A stretch of DNA of 64,000 nucleotides from Arthrobacter sp. MAHUQ-56. Its GTDB lineage: Bacteria > Actinomycetota > Actinomycetes > Actinomycetales > Micrococcaceae. Location of the stretch: assembly GCF_019710585.1 (NCBI RefSeq), contig NZ_JAIFZQ010000020.1:838265-902264 (forward strand), read 5' to 3'. This document shows positions 39,298 to 49,247 of the stretch, in pieces (position 1 is the stretch's first letter; each line of letters opens with the position of its first letter). The notes under the pieces were generated by a model that was given only the letters and a program-made list of their open reading frames with translations, was not told the origin of the DNA and did not search any database. A program made the translations under genes and the position numbers.

Positions 39298-41624
39298 TAT
39301 TTGTCCTCTTTTCTGAGGGCATACTCTGGCACTACGCCGTTGGGGCGATCTGTGGAGTTTGAAGAACTGGCAGAGGATCCAAGTACTGAATGGGAGCTGG
39401 TGTGAGCCTCGTTACGTGAGAATCGGGATGGTCCGTCGTGGTCACCAGATTGGCGACGGCTTCGAAGGGCATGCCACAGCGCCCATGCAGCGCTGAGGAG
39501 CACCGCAAGAGCGAGCGAAACGAGCTCCAAGGTCCAGCCCGGCGGCCTGAATGAGATAGTCACCGTCTTACCTGCCGCGTCAGGCGCCACGTGGACAGTC
39601 AGCAGATAGCCGCGGAGAGGATCGGCGAGGGTAGCGCCGTCGGTTGCATAGCCGGGCCACGCAAGGCGGCTCATTGTTACGGTACCGCCGGCCGCAGGCA
39701 CTTTGGTCACTCGAAAACTAACCTCGGTGCTGGAGTTAGACACCGGCTCGACGGCGGTTCCCTCAGATGCGTACACGGGAGCGCCCACGGAACCGAGGGG
39801 CTTGTCCCGGGTCCACATGACGGTATTTGCAGTGTGCGAGGCGACTGACCAGCCGGGCGGCGGAACTGCCTTGGCCAGCTCAGCTCCCGAGCTGTCGGCG
39901 GCGTCGCGGACTATTTGAACAGTATCGACTCGAAGGAGATCCGCGAGCGGCTTGCCCGATACGGGGTCAACTTCGAACAGCTTCGTGCTGAGTTCCTTAC
40001 AGGTCTCCCCGCGTGAGCCTATACATAAGTCTTGCGAGTATGCGGCGTTTTGGATGGGACTATAAAGGTTGTGCACACTCCCCGGGTTCAAGTACCACAT
40101 ATTGCCCACAAGCGTTTCTTCCCAAATAGAGGGGTCGAGGGCGGACGGCGTTCCAACCACAATCGTTTGCCCCTTGGAGCCAGCCAGTTGCGTTGAGTAT
40201 TTCGTTGTATCGGAGGGGAGCTTGAAGTCTTGGACTGGCGGGTTCGGGAAGTAGAAATGCTGGGGGAATGCCAAAGCCAGAGACGTGGCCACAAGGATAA
40301 CCGCGGTCACTCCATTGGCTCGGGACCGGTTTCTCAACTTACTGAGCGCAAAAGCTGTCAAGGCAAAACCCGCAAGCATAATGAGAACCATACGTGCGCT
40401 GACCGTCCATAAGTCTGGCTTCCCTGTCCAGCCGAGGTACACGCTGCCTGCAAATACAGCTACAGTGCTGATCCAGCGTGAACGGCTAACGGGACTGACT
40501 CGGGCAAGCGAGAGTGCTACGCAGAGTAGCACAATGGCCGCGAGGCATACGTAAGGCATTAGTCGCACAGGAGTCCGCAGCGGTCCGAGGTCGCTGGGGG
40601 CGAGCGTCAGCATCAACGACAAAAGCAGGAACACGGGAACACTCGCTAACCCGGGCGTGATGCGGCGAAGGTGTCCAAAGTTTACTAACGCAAAGAGTGG
40701 CACGAACCATGCTATGTAAGTAAGGGGGGCCGGGGCGAAGGGACCCCACCACCATGAAGCAACTTGGGGGAGGTTGCTGGGAAGCGCTGATCCAGCAAGG
40801 CCCGTCAGGTCCACAGTCAGGAAGTTGGTGTTGGCAACAATCTGCGTGCGGGAAGTGCTCCGTAAGGTCAGGACACCGGGGAGATAAACGGCTAACGCCG
40901 CCAATCCCAGCAATGCACCTGAAAATACTGTTTTGACCAGGGACTTCCAGTTCCGAAGTACTACCAATTCGACAATAATCGCGACGAACAGCAGCACCAT
41001 CATGATCGTTCCGTGCACATATCCGACGGTGACCAGGAAGTAGCCCGCGACGAGAAGGGGGAGTGGAGACTTGTGCTGGTGGCACATCCGTCGAAGGGAC
41101 CACCATACAAATGGGAGGAAGGCCCACACCATCAGTCCGGTTACCCATGAAGGCGAGTCTAGATAGACGGTGAAGCCGGCAACCGTAGATGCAACGCCAG
41201 CTACGAAAGCCCAGGGCTGAGCAGCGCCAAGACTCCGGCTCAGCAGATATATCCCGACGCTGGCCGTAGCCAACAGCGCCACTTTTACCAGTGTGGAGAA
41301 GACCAAGGCGTTCGAGAAGTACGTCGATGCCAGGCCGATGCCGAGAGTTACAGGACTGAAAATGCCCCACTGCCCCTCCGCGGCATAGTTGCCCGCCTGC
41401 CAACCCTCAGCGCTGAATAAGGGCCATTGCCCAGCACGCAGCATTCTGCCTATCTCGCGCCAGATCGGGTAGGCGCCAATTTGGGTGTCGTCGTAGAAGT
41501 AGAACCGGTGGTTAAAGATGACCGGGATCAACGCCGCCAAAATGGCGACGACCGGCGTGGCCAGGGCCCACAGCCAGCCAAGATTTGCAGTCCTGGCCGC
41601 CGACGGGCGTTCGTGAATATTCAA
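39297..41624 (-). CDS. Large polytopic membrane protein, YfhO-like, putative GT-C
   Basis: 775 residues with about 12 membrane helices over the first ~460 residues, then a large extracytoplasmic domain and a last helix near 700. A periplasmic first loop reads FYFYDDTQIGAYPIWREIG, with adjacent aspartates where GT-C enzymes keep their catalytic acid, followed by SAEGWQAGNYAAEGQWG. Related to the product of 45907-48177, which shares NYAAEGQWG and FDSPSWVTG-type segments. The start is a TTG at 41624 with weak ribosome site. GT-C activity with a lipid-linked sugar donor is inferred. Confidence 0.75.
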   Translation of the reverse strand: MNIHERPSAARTANLGWLWALATPVVAILAALIPVIFNHRFYFYDDTQIGAYPIWREIGRMLRAGQWPLFSAEGWQAGNYAAEGQWGIFSPVTLGIGLASTYFSNALVFSTLVKVALLATASVGIYLLSRSLGAAQPWAFVAGVASTVAGFTVYLDSPSWVTGLMVWAFLPFVWWSLRRMCHQHKSPLPLLVAGYFLVTVGYVHGTIMMVLLFVAIIVELVVLRNWKSLVKTVFSGALLGLAALAVYLPGVLTLRSTSRTQIVANTNFLTVDLTGLAGSALPSNLPQVASWWWGPFAPAPLTYIAWFVPLFALVNFGHLRRITPGLASVPVFLLLSLMLTLAPSDLGPLRTPVRLMPYVCLAAIVLLCVALSLARVSPVSRSRWISTVAVFAGSVYLGWTGKPDLWTVSARMVLIMLAGFALTAFALSKLRNRSRANGVTAVILVATSLALAFPQHFYFPNPPVQDFKLPSDTTKYSTQLAGSKGQTIVVGTPSALDPSIWEETLVGNMWYLNPGSVHNLYSPIQNAAYSQDLCIGSRGETCKELSTKLFEVDPVSGKPLADLLRVDTVQIVRDAADSSGAELAKAVPPPGWSVASHTANTVMWTRDKPLGSVGAPVYASEGTAVEPVSNSSTEVSFRVTKVPAAGGTVTMSRLAWPGYATDGATLADPLRGYLLTVHVAPDAAGKTVTISFRPPGWTLELVSLALAVLLSAAWALWHALRSRRQSGDHDGPSRFSRNEAHTSSHSVLGSSASSSNSTDRPNGVVPEYALRKEDK

Positions 41625-41725
41625 GTTAGCAAGGTCTCTTTCTGTTGCTCACGCTCTTTCTAGCGTACCGAACCGCCCGGTCCTCTACTCATTCTCCGGC
41701 ACCCGCAAGCGTTGGCCTGCGGCAG

Positions 41726-42682
41726 CTACAGCGATCCTGAGACGCTGCGCAAGGCTTGCATGTCTCTTACAGTGGCGTCGATTCCGACTGGAAGTGGAGT
41801 GAACTGGCGGTTGTCGAGTTCGGTCCAGATCACAGACCTCAGACGAAGATCATGGGCCTGTGCTTTCGCGAACGGCGAAGCCCCCAGCACAATCCGCGGC
41901 TTGCGCTTGAATACCGTCTTGCACGCCCCAATGAGTGCCCCAATGGTGTCGGCCCGCTGGGTTGCGATGATCTTCGTGACGGTCTGGCCGGGGACAACGT
42001 CAGACGCGGACAGGCGGTCGAGGCAGTCAGCTATTAGTGCCGCAGCGTCCTCAATGAAGATGTAGTCCCGAAGGGTATCGAGGGAAACGTATACCGAGAC
42101 GGGTTGTCCGGTCAGGTAGGCCTTGGCAAAAACGGAAATGAGGCCCTGTGGTTTGGCGAGGTTTTGACCAGGGCCGTAGAGGTTGGCCACCCGCCCAATC
42201 AAGGCCCGGGTACCTGAGATAGCGGCGAATTCCGCGACCGCCTGTTCCGCGGCCAGTTTCGCGAAGCCATAGGGGGCCAGAGGCTGAGGGGCACTCTCCT
42301 CGGAATACGGTGGGTTAGGGGAACCCGCATAGACGCCGCCGGCCGACGAAGCAAGAAAGAAACGACCAGGAGCTGAATCTGGACCGCAAAGGGTTTTGGC
42401 GAACGAATTCAATGCAGAGTTAAATACATCCAGCTCTGAGTCCAGCTCCTGTTGAGATGTTCCGGTCACGCCCGCCCCGGCACACCAGGCAATCACCCAA
42501 GGGCGGCCACCAGCGACGTCTCTTAGCTGCTCCGCCCCTGCCCTCAGTGCGACTTTGGCATCTTCCGCCTTTAGCCAGGGAATCGATGTGGTGAGTACTT
42601 CATGGCCTCTAGTCCTCAGTGCGGAGACCAAGCCCCGCCCCAATAAACCGCCAGCCCCGACGACCCAGACCGGATCAGGCAT
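41726..42682 (-). CDS. NAD-dependent epimerase/dehydratase (extended SDR)
   Basis: 318 residues. Rossmann motif WVVGAGGLLGRGLV at residues 6-19, and the SDR active-site pair in YGFAKLAAEQ. The substrate is probably an NDP-sugar, but sequence does not say which. ATG 42682 lies inside the end of the upstream GT2 (8-base overlap), so it is co-translated. A 101-base gap separates it from the polytopic protein gene downstream, the only sizeable break in this operon. Confidence 0.85.
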   Translation of the reverse strand: MPDPVWVVGAGGLLGRGLVSALRTRGHEVLTTSIPWLKAEDAKVALRAGAEQLRDVAGGRPWVIAWCAGAGVTGTSQQELDSELDVFNSALNSFAKTLCGPDSAPGRFFLASSAGGVYAGSPNPPYSEESAPQPLAPYGFAKLAAEQAVAEFAAISGTRALIGRVANLYGPGQNLAKPQGLISVFAKAYLTGQPVSVYVSLDTLRDYIFIEDAAALIADCLDRLSASDVVPGQTVTKIIATQRADTIGALIGACKTVFKRKPRIVLGASPFAKAQAHDLRLRSVIWTELDNRQFTPLPVGIDATVRDMQALRSVSGSL

Positions 42683-43745
42683 CGGGCGTAGTTCCTCCGG
42701 ATGATGCGGCTGTTCCCTGCCCTGATGGCGCCTCTACGCTGACGGGCTTCCCTAGCGGGCCAACAGCGGGGTCGCTAACGATTAGATAGGCGGGCTTGCC
42801 CATGGCCATATTTACGTTCACGCCAACGTATTCTGCGATGACCCCTAGGGAAAAGAGAATGGCTCCAGTGCTGATCAGGATAACGATCATAGTTGAGGTC
42901 CAGCCCTGTTGTCCCGCCCCATGCCCCGTGAGATAAGCGATGAGAAGGTAGACGGCCAGGCAGATTCCTAGGAACGCGAACAGCGCCCCAATTAGGCTAA
43001 CGAGGCGCAATCCCCGGGTGCCGCTGGAGATGACCATCCGCCAGAAGTGTGACAGGAGCGTCCTCAGACGGTAGCCGGAAGCGCGGTCCCCTTCCTCCCG
43101 CAAAGTAACGGGGCAAGTGGCCACATTGGAAGCGATCCAACCTAACGCGACATCGAGGTAGACAGCATTGCCAGCGTAGGCGGCTACGGAACGGGCGACC
43201 TCACCGGTTACCAGTCGGAAGCTCTGGTAGTTGGGGGCATCGTTACTTGAAAGAAGCGCGGACACCACCTTCTTAGCTCCCTTTGACGCTACGTTTCGGA
43301 GGAATCCATGCGGGGGTTTATTGCTCGGCAGGGCATACACCAATGTTGATTGCTGGGCCATCGCGGTGTCCAGCATGTCACCTATAGCAGCGGGATCGTG
43401 CTGGCCGTCTTCGTCCATTGTGACAACCCAGTCTCCGCCAGCAGAAGCCATGCCCGCAAGAGTTGCGGGGTGCTGTCCGAAGTTCCGGCTGAGCCACACT
43501 GCCCTGACTGTATCGTGGGCTGCGGCCAATTCCCGGATAACCTGCGCGGAACGGTCTGGTCCATGGTCAAACACGAGGAGGACTTCCGCAATCACGAAGC
43601 TGTGACCGGCCGGCGAAATAGTAGGTTGCGCGAGGCGCATAAGTTCTTCGACAACCACCGGGAGAGTCTTTTCGCCCTGGTAGACAGGGACTACGACAGA
43701 AATACGATGGGTGCTGGCCGAAGAGCCCGTCACTGCGTTGGTCAT
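42675..43745 (-). CDS. GT2 polyprenyl-phosphate glycosyltransferase (ArnC/DPMS-like)
   Basis: 356 residues. The GT-A domain (~15-250) has VVVPVYQGEKTLPVVVEEL, WLSRNFGQHPATLAGM and the metal motif VTMDEDGQHDP. Two C-terminal membrane helices (~257-282 and 292-318) follow, the layout of enzymes that make polyprenyl-phosphate-sugars on the inner face of the membrane. A serine/glycine-rich tail ends it. First gene of the minus-strand operon and divergent from the plus-strand polytopic protein. With GtrA and the YfhO-like protein it would form a synthesise-flip-transfer set. Confidence 0.88.
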   Translation of the reverse strand: MTNAVTGSSASTHRISVVVPVYQGEKTLPVVVEELMRLAQPTISPAGHSFVIAEVLLVFDHGPDRSAQVIRELAAAHDTVRAVWLSRNFGQHPATLAGMASAGGDWVVTMDEDGQHDPAAIGDMLDTAMAQQSTLVYALPSNKPPHGFLRNVASKGAKKVVSALLSSNDAPNYQSFRLVTGEVARSVAAYAGNAVYLDVALGWIASNVATCPVTLREEGDRASGYRLRTLLSHFWRMVISSGTRGLRLVSLIGALFAFLGICLAVYLLIAYLTGHGAGQQGWTSTMIVILISTGAILFSLGVIAEYVGVNVNMAMGKPAYLIVSDPAVGPLGKPVSVEAPSGQGTAASSGGTTPDA

Positions 43746-43902
43746 GTGCAGAGAGTCTACCGGTTGGCAGCAAGGCAGTGTGCCTTTACCGCAGACTGGA
43801 GGACAGCCCGTTCAGCCAGAGGCCTTAGAATCATTACTTGTCACCAGGCTGCTTCCGGGAAGCTGCCCAAAAATCAAAGGAATGGTCAGGGTATTTAGCG
43901 GT

Positions 43903-45831
43903 ATGAAGCATGACGACGCTGCCAAGAGAACCCGGAGCAAGTGGCAGCTACTGGTTTCGGCCGCCGCCATGGCTGTATCAGGACTGATGTACTGGATGCT
44001 TCAGGTACGGCCCGTCGTTACAAGTACGGGCTTCAGCTGGCACAATTTTCGCCAATACTTTCCCTACGACCAGTACTCTTATCTCGCCATCGCCGTCAAC
44101 GTAAAAAACGGGAACCTGGCTTCGGTCGAACCCTTTACGGAGACGGGCACCAACCACTACCCCCGTCTGTATTACGTCTTCCTCGGCCTTCTGTCGCGGC
44201 TGTTCCATACCGACGTTGTTGCTACCTGGCAGGTTGCTGGCCTCGCTTTCCAGTTCGTCATGGTGGGTGCCATCAGTTGGTTACTGATCCGCTTGACGGG
44301 GGTCCCTGCTCTGGGCGCCCTTGGGTTTGTGCCGAGCATAGTTGGTACGTTCGCAGTTGCGGCTACCGGTAATTGGCACCACGCCCTGGACAATCACGGC
44401 GTACTGTGGGGCTCTTTCGGGGTTCTGTTCACCCTCAATGGCGAATCTGCTGCATTGTCCGTGGCAGTCACCGCGATCTGCCTCCTAATCGGCGTCACAT
44501 TCCCGCTGCTTGACGATAAGGGGAAGTCGAGCATGAAAGCGCGTACCGCCGCCTTCATTGTTTGCGGCGCAGCGGTGGGGGTGTTGGCTAACGTTCAGAC
44601 ATATTCCTTCCTTACTGCCGTCTACCTACTCGTTTACGTAACGGGCGCCTACGGGCTGTTGAAGTATGGGCGCAAGTGGCATGTGGCCGTGAGCCTTGGG
44701 TTGCTGGCTGGAGTGCTTCTGGGTGGAACAACCATTGCAGCAACGGCCGGACCTTTAGTAACTCTGATGGCCGGCCTCCTTGCCGCTGCGCCGGGCTTTT
44801 GGCTTATTCTCCTGAGGTACAAGGTCCCGGTCGCCGCAGGCTGTGGATCGCTGGCGCTGGCTGCTTCTCCGACGATCCTCGGGACATTGCTGGGTCTGGC
44901 TGACAAGGATGATTTCCTCACGTACCGGGAATTGTCGTCGAATGCCCTGGGTGTTCCACTTTGGACCGGCCTGCTCGGCTCGCTGGTTCCGTTGCTCATG
45001 CTCACGCTGATCTTTCTGGCAGGCCTCACCCAGGGGAACAAGACCTGGCTGTCGTTCAGTCTGGGCGCTGTCGTTGCATGGCCGCTCGTCGCCACCAACG
45101 ATCTTTGGGGCGCGAACCAGGAGCCGTACCGATTTTGGATTGACAGCTTCACCATCGTCACCGCGGCCTCTGTTCCGGTATTCTGCCAAGTCGCTGTCCG
45201 TAGCTGGCATATTTGGCGGGGAGCATGGGTGTCCCAACACCTAGTGGCTTATCCAGACGGTGAATCGCCTCTCAACGCCGATAAGGATGCCCGCTTCGGC
45301 CGCTTGCAGGCGATTATGGCGGCAACCGGATGTATCGCTGTCGTAATCGCGCTTGGAGTGAGCGTTTCGGACTACTCCAAGTTCTCGGATTATGTCCACG
45401 CCTATGGAACCGCCAGCTTCAACGATCCACAAGCCCTTGCAATAAAAACGGCGGCGCTGCCGCTGACGGAAGCTGGCTCCGACCTGCGGGTTTCAGTAGA
45501 CGCCAGGGGGCAGGCCTCGGAGCTTGTTATGTTCGACCCGTGCATCAGCCCGTTCCGGGTTAAGGCGTTGACTGGTTTGCCCACCGCTTTCTACAACCTT
45601 GGTTTGGCATGGCCGAGGAATGAAAAAGATATCCGAGAAATCCTCGTGCAGCGTTCCAAGGGCCTGTTCGCCCAGCCAATCGCGCAAAAGGTCGATATCC
45701 GATACGTGCTAACCGATACGGGCTGCCCGTCCGGGTGGCAGGGACAGATCAACGGCGCAAAGATATCTGAGGCGAGCTACAGTAACGGCGGCCAGCCGGC
45801 CACAATTACTCTCTGGAAAATACTGGGCTAG
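43903..45831 (+). CDS. Large polytopic membrane protein, unknown, possibly GT-C
   Basis: 642 residues with ~12 membrane helices and a short C-terminal soluble part. The first loop, NFRQYFPYDQYSYLAIAVNV then FTETGTNHYPRLYYVFLG, has acidic residues positioned as in GT-C transferases. It is not an obvious paralogue of the two YfhO-like proteins but belongs to the same kind of locus. ATG 43903 is preferred weakly over 43882. Divergent from the ArnC-like GT2; 75 bases before the next gene, so probably one operon. Confidence 0.7.
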   Translation: MKHDDAAKRTRSKWQLLVSAAAMAVSGLMYWMLQVRPVVTSTGFSWHNFRQYFPYDQYSYLAIAVNVKNGNLASVEPFTETGTNHYPRLYYVFLGLLSRLFHTDVVATWQVAGLAFQFVMVGAISWLLIRLTGVPALGALGFVPSIVGTFAVAATGNWHHALDNHGVLWGSFGVLFTLNGESAALSVAVTAICLLIGVTFPLLDDKGKSSMKARTAAFIVCGAAVGVLANVQTYSFLTAVYLLVYVTGAYGLLKYGRKWHVAVSLGLLAGVLLGGTTIAATAGPLVTLMAGLLAAAPGFWLILLRYKVPVAAGCGSLALAASPTILGTLLGLADKDDFLTYRELSSNALGVPLWTGLLGSLVPLLMLTLIFLAGLTQGNKTWLSFSLGAVVAWPLVATNDLWGANQEPYRFWIDSFTIVTAASVPVFCQVAVRSWHIWRGAWVSQHLVAYPDGESPLNADKDARFGRLQAIMAATGCIAVVIALGVSVSDYSKFSDYVHAYGTASFNDPQALAIKTAALPLTEAGSDLRVSVDARGQASELVMFDPCISPFRVKALTGLPTAFYNLGLAWPRNEKDIREILVQRSKGLFAQPIAQKVDIRYVLTDTGCPSGWQGQINGAKISEASYSNGGQPATITLWKILG

Positions 45832-45906
45832 TCGACCCTGCTTGCCGTTTAGACCCTGCCGTACTACCCCAGTGCGGGCCTCCACGACATATAAAGACAA
45901 GGAAAT

Positions 45907-48177
45907 ATGCACGAGAGTGATGACGCGTCGCCGCGCCCCGTATTTTGGGTCCTGCTCACTGCCCTGAGCGTCTTGTTGCTGAGTCTAGTTCCGCTCATCT
46001 GGACGCCTCGCTTCTATTTTTGGGACGACACCGAGAACGGTGCATACGGTGTTTGGTACCATCTGGGTGAATCGCTGATGGGCGGAGTTGTCCCAATTAT
46101 TAATCCCCAGGTTTGGTCCAGCGGTAATTACGCGGCCGAGGGGCAATGGGGTACATGGAACCCCCTCATAATGGCAATTGGCGTCATCGTCTACCTCGCA
46201 CCCGATGCGGTCCTCGTGTCCACTGCTTTGAAGATCGCATTCCTTGTCATAGGCGGCATCGGATGCTACCTGTTGAGCCGGTCGTTCAGGGTACCTCCCG
46301 CACTGGCACTAGTGGCTGGCGTGGCCTCCCCACTGAACGGATTCACCGTCTTCTTTGATTCTCCCTCATGGGTCACAGGACAATTGGCGTGGGCCCTGCT
46401 GCCCTATTTCTGGGTACTCCTAAAGCTGGCTGCCGAGGGTAGGCGAAGCCCGCTGTGGGTTTTTCTTGTCGGCTACCTCATCGTCACCATCGGCTACGTC
46501 GCTGGAACGGTTGCAGTGGGTTTCGTCTTGCTGTCGGTGGGCATCGACGCCCTGGTTAAGAGACGGTGGGCAGAAGTTTGGCGATGTGCTGCAAGCGGGC
46601 TCACTCTCGTGATGGTTTCCGTAATTGTTTACCTTCCCGGGGTACTCACAGCCGCCGTAACCACGCGCAGCACGACCGCGATCGCCAATGACGACTATAT
46701 GGGCGTCGACCTGAGCGGGCTCATGAGTTCGACCATAGCCACGGCTTATCCCATGATGCCGTCCTGGTGGTGGGGCGGATTCTCCGCCCCGGCTCCGGCT
46801 CTCTATATCGCCTGGTTCCTGCCGCTTGTAGCTTTCCTGAGTTGGCGGCGAATACGGGCTTATGCTCCGCAAATCAGGGACATCCTGTTCTTCGCAGCAT
46901 TGTCATTGGCGTTTGTCTTGCTGCCTTCGACTGTAGGCCCGCTTCGCTATCCTGCGCGATTCATGCCTTACCTGGCTTTGGTGTGCGTTCTCCTGTGCGT
47001 TGTCTTGATTTCCCATACGCTGGCCAAGCGTCCTTCAAAGCTGTCCCTCTTGGGGGGCACGGGTGCCATCACTTTCGGCATGTACGTTGGCTGGGCACAG
47101 TACCCCGACCGGTACATGACCATTTTGGTGACTGGTCTGCTGGCAATTGCAGGCATTTGCGTCCTATGGTGGCGAATGCGTGGCGGCAAGCTTCCGTTGG
47201 GTGGCTGGTCGGTGATGTCCTTCATTGCCGTGATATGCCTGGGCGTGACATTTGGAACCACCCTTTTGCAGCATAGGACAACGAGGGGGAGCCCGCTTTC
47301 CGATTCTGCCGTTCCTTCCGACACGGCCATTCCCAGAGGCGTATTGGCTACGGTGCAGGGTGAGGTGCTGGTTGTGGGTGACCCTCTGGACTACCCTCAG
47401 GACGAGTCCACTTGGTCAAGGACACTCATGGCCAACACCTGGTATCTGAGCCCGGCGTCAGTCCTTAATCGCTATCAGCTGATCGGACACACGCAGTACA
47501 ACCAAGCTCTCTGTCTGCGCTATCTGGGCGGCACATGCGCGGAATTGCTGGATAGACTCTTTGAACGGCGGCCTGTGACCGGCATGGTTCTTGCTGACGA
47601 ACTCGGAATTGACAACATACAAATACTAAAGAGATCCTTCGCTGGCAACCAGCGGCCCACTGCAGCCAACAACTATACGGGACGGCAGGACGCTGTGCCC
47701 ATAAGGCAAGTGCCTGAAGGATGGCATCAGGCGAGTGACGATGGTGACATCGCGCTCTGGAGCCGCGATGCGCCTGTCAGGGCGACTGGTGGGATCGTCT
47801 GGACATCTCCCGGGACGTCACTGACCGAAGTAGCGCGCAGCGACAGTGGGGTGACGCTCCACGTCAACCATGTACCGGATGGAGGCGGCCGTGCTGCCTT
47901 TGCCAGACTCCCCTGGCCGGGATACGAGGCGCGGGGGGCAAGCATTAGCTCTCCAGTCGACGGGTTTCTTCTTGCAATTGATGTGCCCGAAGGGTCCGAT
48001 GGAAAAACTCTGTCCATTGCCTTCACACCCCCAGGCTGGGCAGTCGGAGTCGCGCTGTGGTCCCTCGGCGTCGCAGGGGCGATTATCTTGTCTGTGGGCG
48101 ACATCATTGCGGTACGAGCGCGCCGTACTCGGAAAGTGATGAGGCCGGAAGAACGCTCAAGACCCGGCCGTCCATAG
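45907..48177 (+). CDS. Large polytopic membrane protein, YfhO-like, putative GT-C
   Basis: 756 residues, membrane core then an extracytoplasmic domain and a final helix. Paralogue of the protein at 39297-41624: shared segments are RFYFWDDTENGAYGVW, SSGNYAAEGQWGTWNPL, YLLSRSF and FFDSPSWVTGQLAWALLP. In the C-terminal part WPGYEARGASISSPVDGFLL parallels WPGYATDGATLADPLRGYLL. ATG 45907 is preceded by AAGGAAAT. The paired aspartates in the first loop suggest GT-C catalysis, which is inference. Confidence 0.77.
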   Translation: MHESDDASPRPVFWVLLTALSVLLLSLVPLIWTPRFYFWDDTENGAYGVWYHLGESLMGGVVPIINPQVWSSGNYAAEGQWGTWNPLIMAIGVIVYLAPDAVLVSTALKIAFLVIGGIGCYLLSRSFRVPPALALVAGVASPLNGFTVFFDSPSWVTGQLAWALLPYFWVLLKLAAEGRRSPLWVFLVGYLIVTIGYVAGTVAVGFVLLSVGIDALVKRRWAEVWRCAASGLTLVMVSVIVYLPGVLTAAVTTRSTTAIANDDYMGVDLSGLMSSTIATAYPMMPSWWWGGFSAPAPALYIAWFLPLVAFLSWRRIRAYAPQIRDILFFAALSLAFVLLPSTVGPLRYPARFMPYLALVCVLLCVVLISHTLAKRPSKLSLLGGTGAITFGMYVGWAQYPDRYMTILVTGLLAIAGICVLWWRMRGGKLPLGGWSVMSFIAVICLGVTFGTTLLQHRTTRGSPLSDSAVPSDTAIPRGVLATVQGEVLVVGDPLDYPQDESTWSRTLMANTWYLSPASVLNRYQLIGHTQYNQALCLRYLGGTCAELLDRLFERRPVTGMVLADELGIDNIQILKRSFAGNQRPTAANNYTGRQDAVPIRQVPEGWHQASDDGDIALWSRDAPVRATGGIVWTSPGTSLTEVARSDSGVTLHVNHVPDGGGRAAFARLPWPGYEARGASISSPVDGFLLAIDVPEGSDGKTLSIAFTPPGWAVGVALWSLGVAGAIILSVGDIIAVRARRTRKVMRPEERSRPGRP

Positions 48178-48659
48178 TAAGAGATACCCGCGGACTTAAT
48201 GCTGTGGGTTAAGGACACCATGTGTGTATGGGAGCGGCCCGCTGATCGGTAATGGAGGGCAGAATCCGGTACCGCTAAGCTTTCGGAGTCCAGGTGACTG
48301 GGTGCAGAGCATACCTTCGAAGCCTTTGACTTGTGGTCGGGCTGATTCGGAACGGTTAAGAGTTGCTGCAGTAGTGAGATACACAGAAGATGACCGTGTG
48401 CCCGGGCATACTGGCCGGGTGCCTGGCCATGACCGTGGTGATCCCTATGGCGGATCCGGTATTACAGCAGCACTGCCGGAGCCCATGGAGTAAGACAGGG
48501 TTCGGCTGTGCCTGGTTCACGTGGAGCCCAATGTCCGGGCCTACTTCACTAGCAAGCCGGGGGACCGGCGGCTGCTTCGGCTTTTCAGGCCCCTGAAGAG
48601 GATCACGAACCAGGGCCGAAGCTGCGGCCTGACGCGGAAGCCTCAATGAATCGCACCAA
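48178..48659. other. No gene recognised
   Basis: Short overlapping frames only. Probably part of the decayed insertion sequence whose recognisable transposase remnant follows. Confidence 0.4.
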
Positions 48660-48990
48660 ACCCCCGGGACTTGATCAGGGCCCGCACCTACCGTCACGTC
48701 AGGGATGCGGCACATGCCTGCGTACGCGTCAAGTGGAGGTCGTGGCTCACCCACGACAGGATCCGTAACGCCTACCGCCTCCTGGAACGACTCGGCCGAG
48801 TCTCTTCACCAACCTGCGCCCTGACTTCGGCGGGCTGCAGATCGCTTCGGCGACCAACCGCATCGAAGGCGGCACCAAGGACCAACTCCGCTGCGGGCAC
48901 GGCCGGGCGAGTGACGAAAGTCAGCAAGGCGTGGTCGAGTGACACCTCTACCTGCACAACGAACATCGCTACCACCAGCGAAGGTAACCG
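48660..48990 (+). pseudogene. Remnant of an IS1249-like (IS256-group) transposase
   Basis: Frame-hopping fragments near the plus-strand 48740-48985 read HDRIRNAYRLLERL, then DFGGLQIASATNRIEGGTKDQLR, then HLYLHNEHRYHQRR, matching the C-terminal part of IS1249-type transposases (NRIEGG is the recognisable core). Everything upstream of this is lost or unrecognisable. Confidence 0.6.
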
Positions 48991-49247
48991 GGCGGCGCCG
49001 CTTCGTCAATGAAAACCGGACAACACCGCCGGCGTCAGCGTCAACAATGAACCCGGCACCACCCCAAAGCGACAGCTCTGGACTCAACGCAGGCGAAGGC
49101 CTTGGACCCGCAAAGGTTGCAACGGACGCACCTGGGACACACCCGGACTTTACACAGGCGTGCAATCGTAGCCCTTGTCCCTGCCGTCGACACGAAATTG
49201 CGGATGCTTTTCATTCAAACGGCATTCGGGATTGGCCAAAGAGCCCG

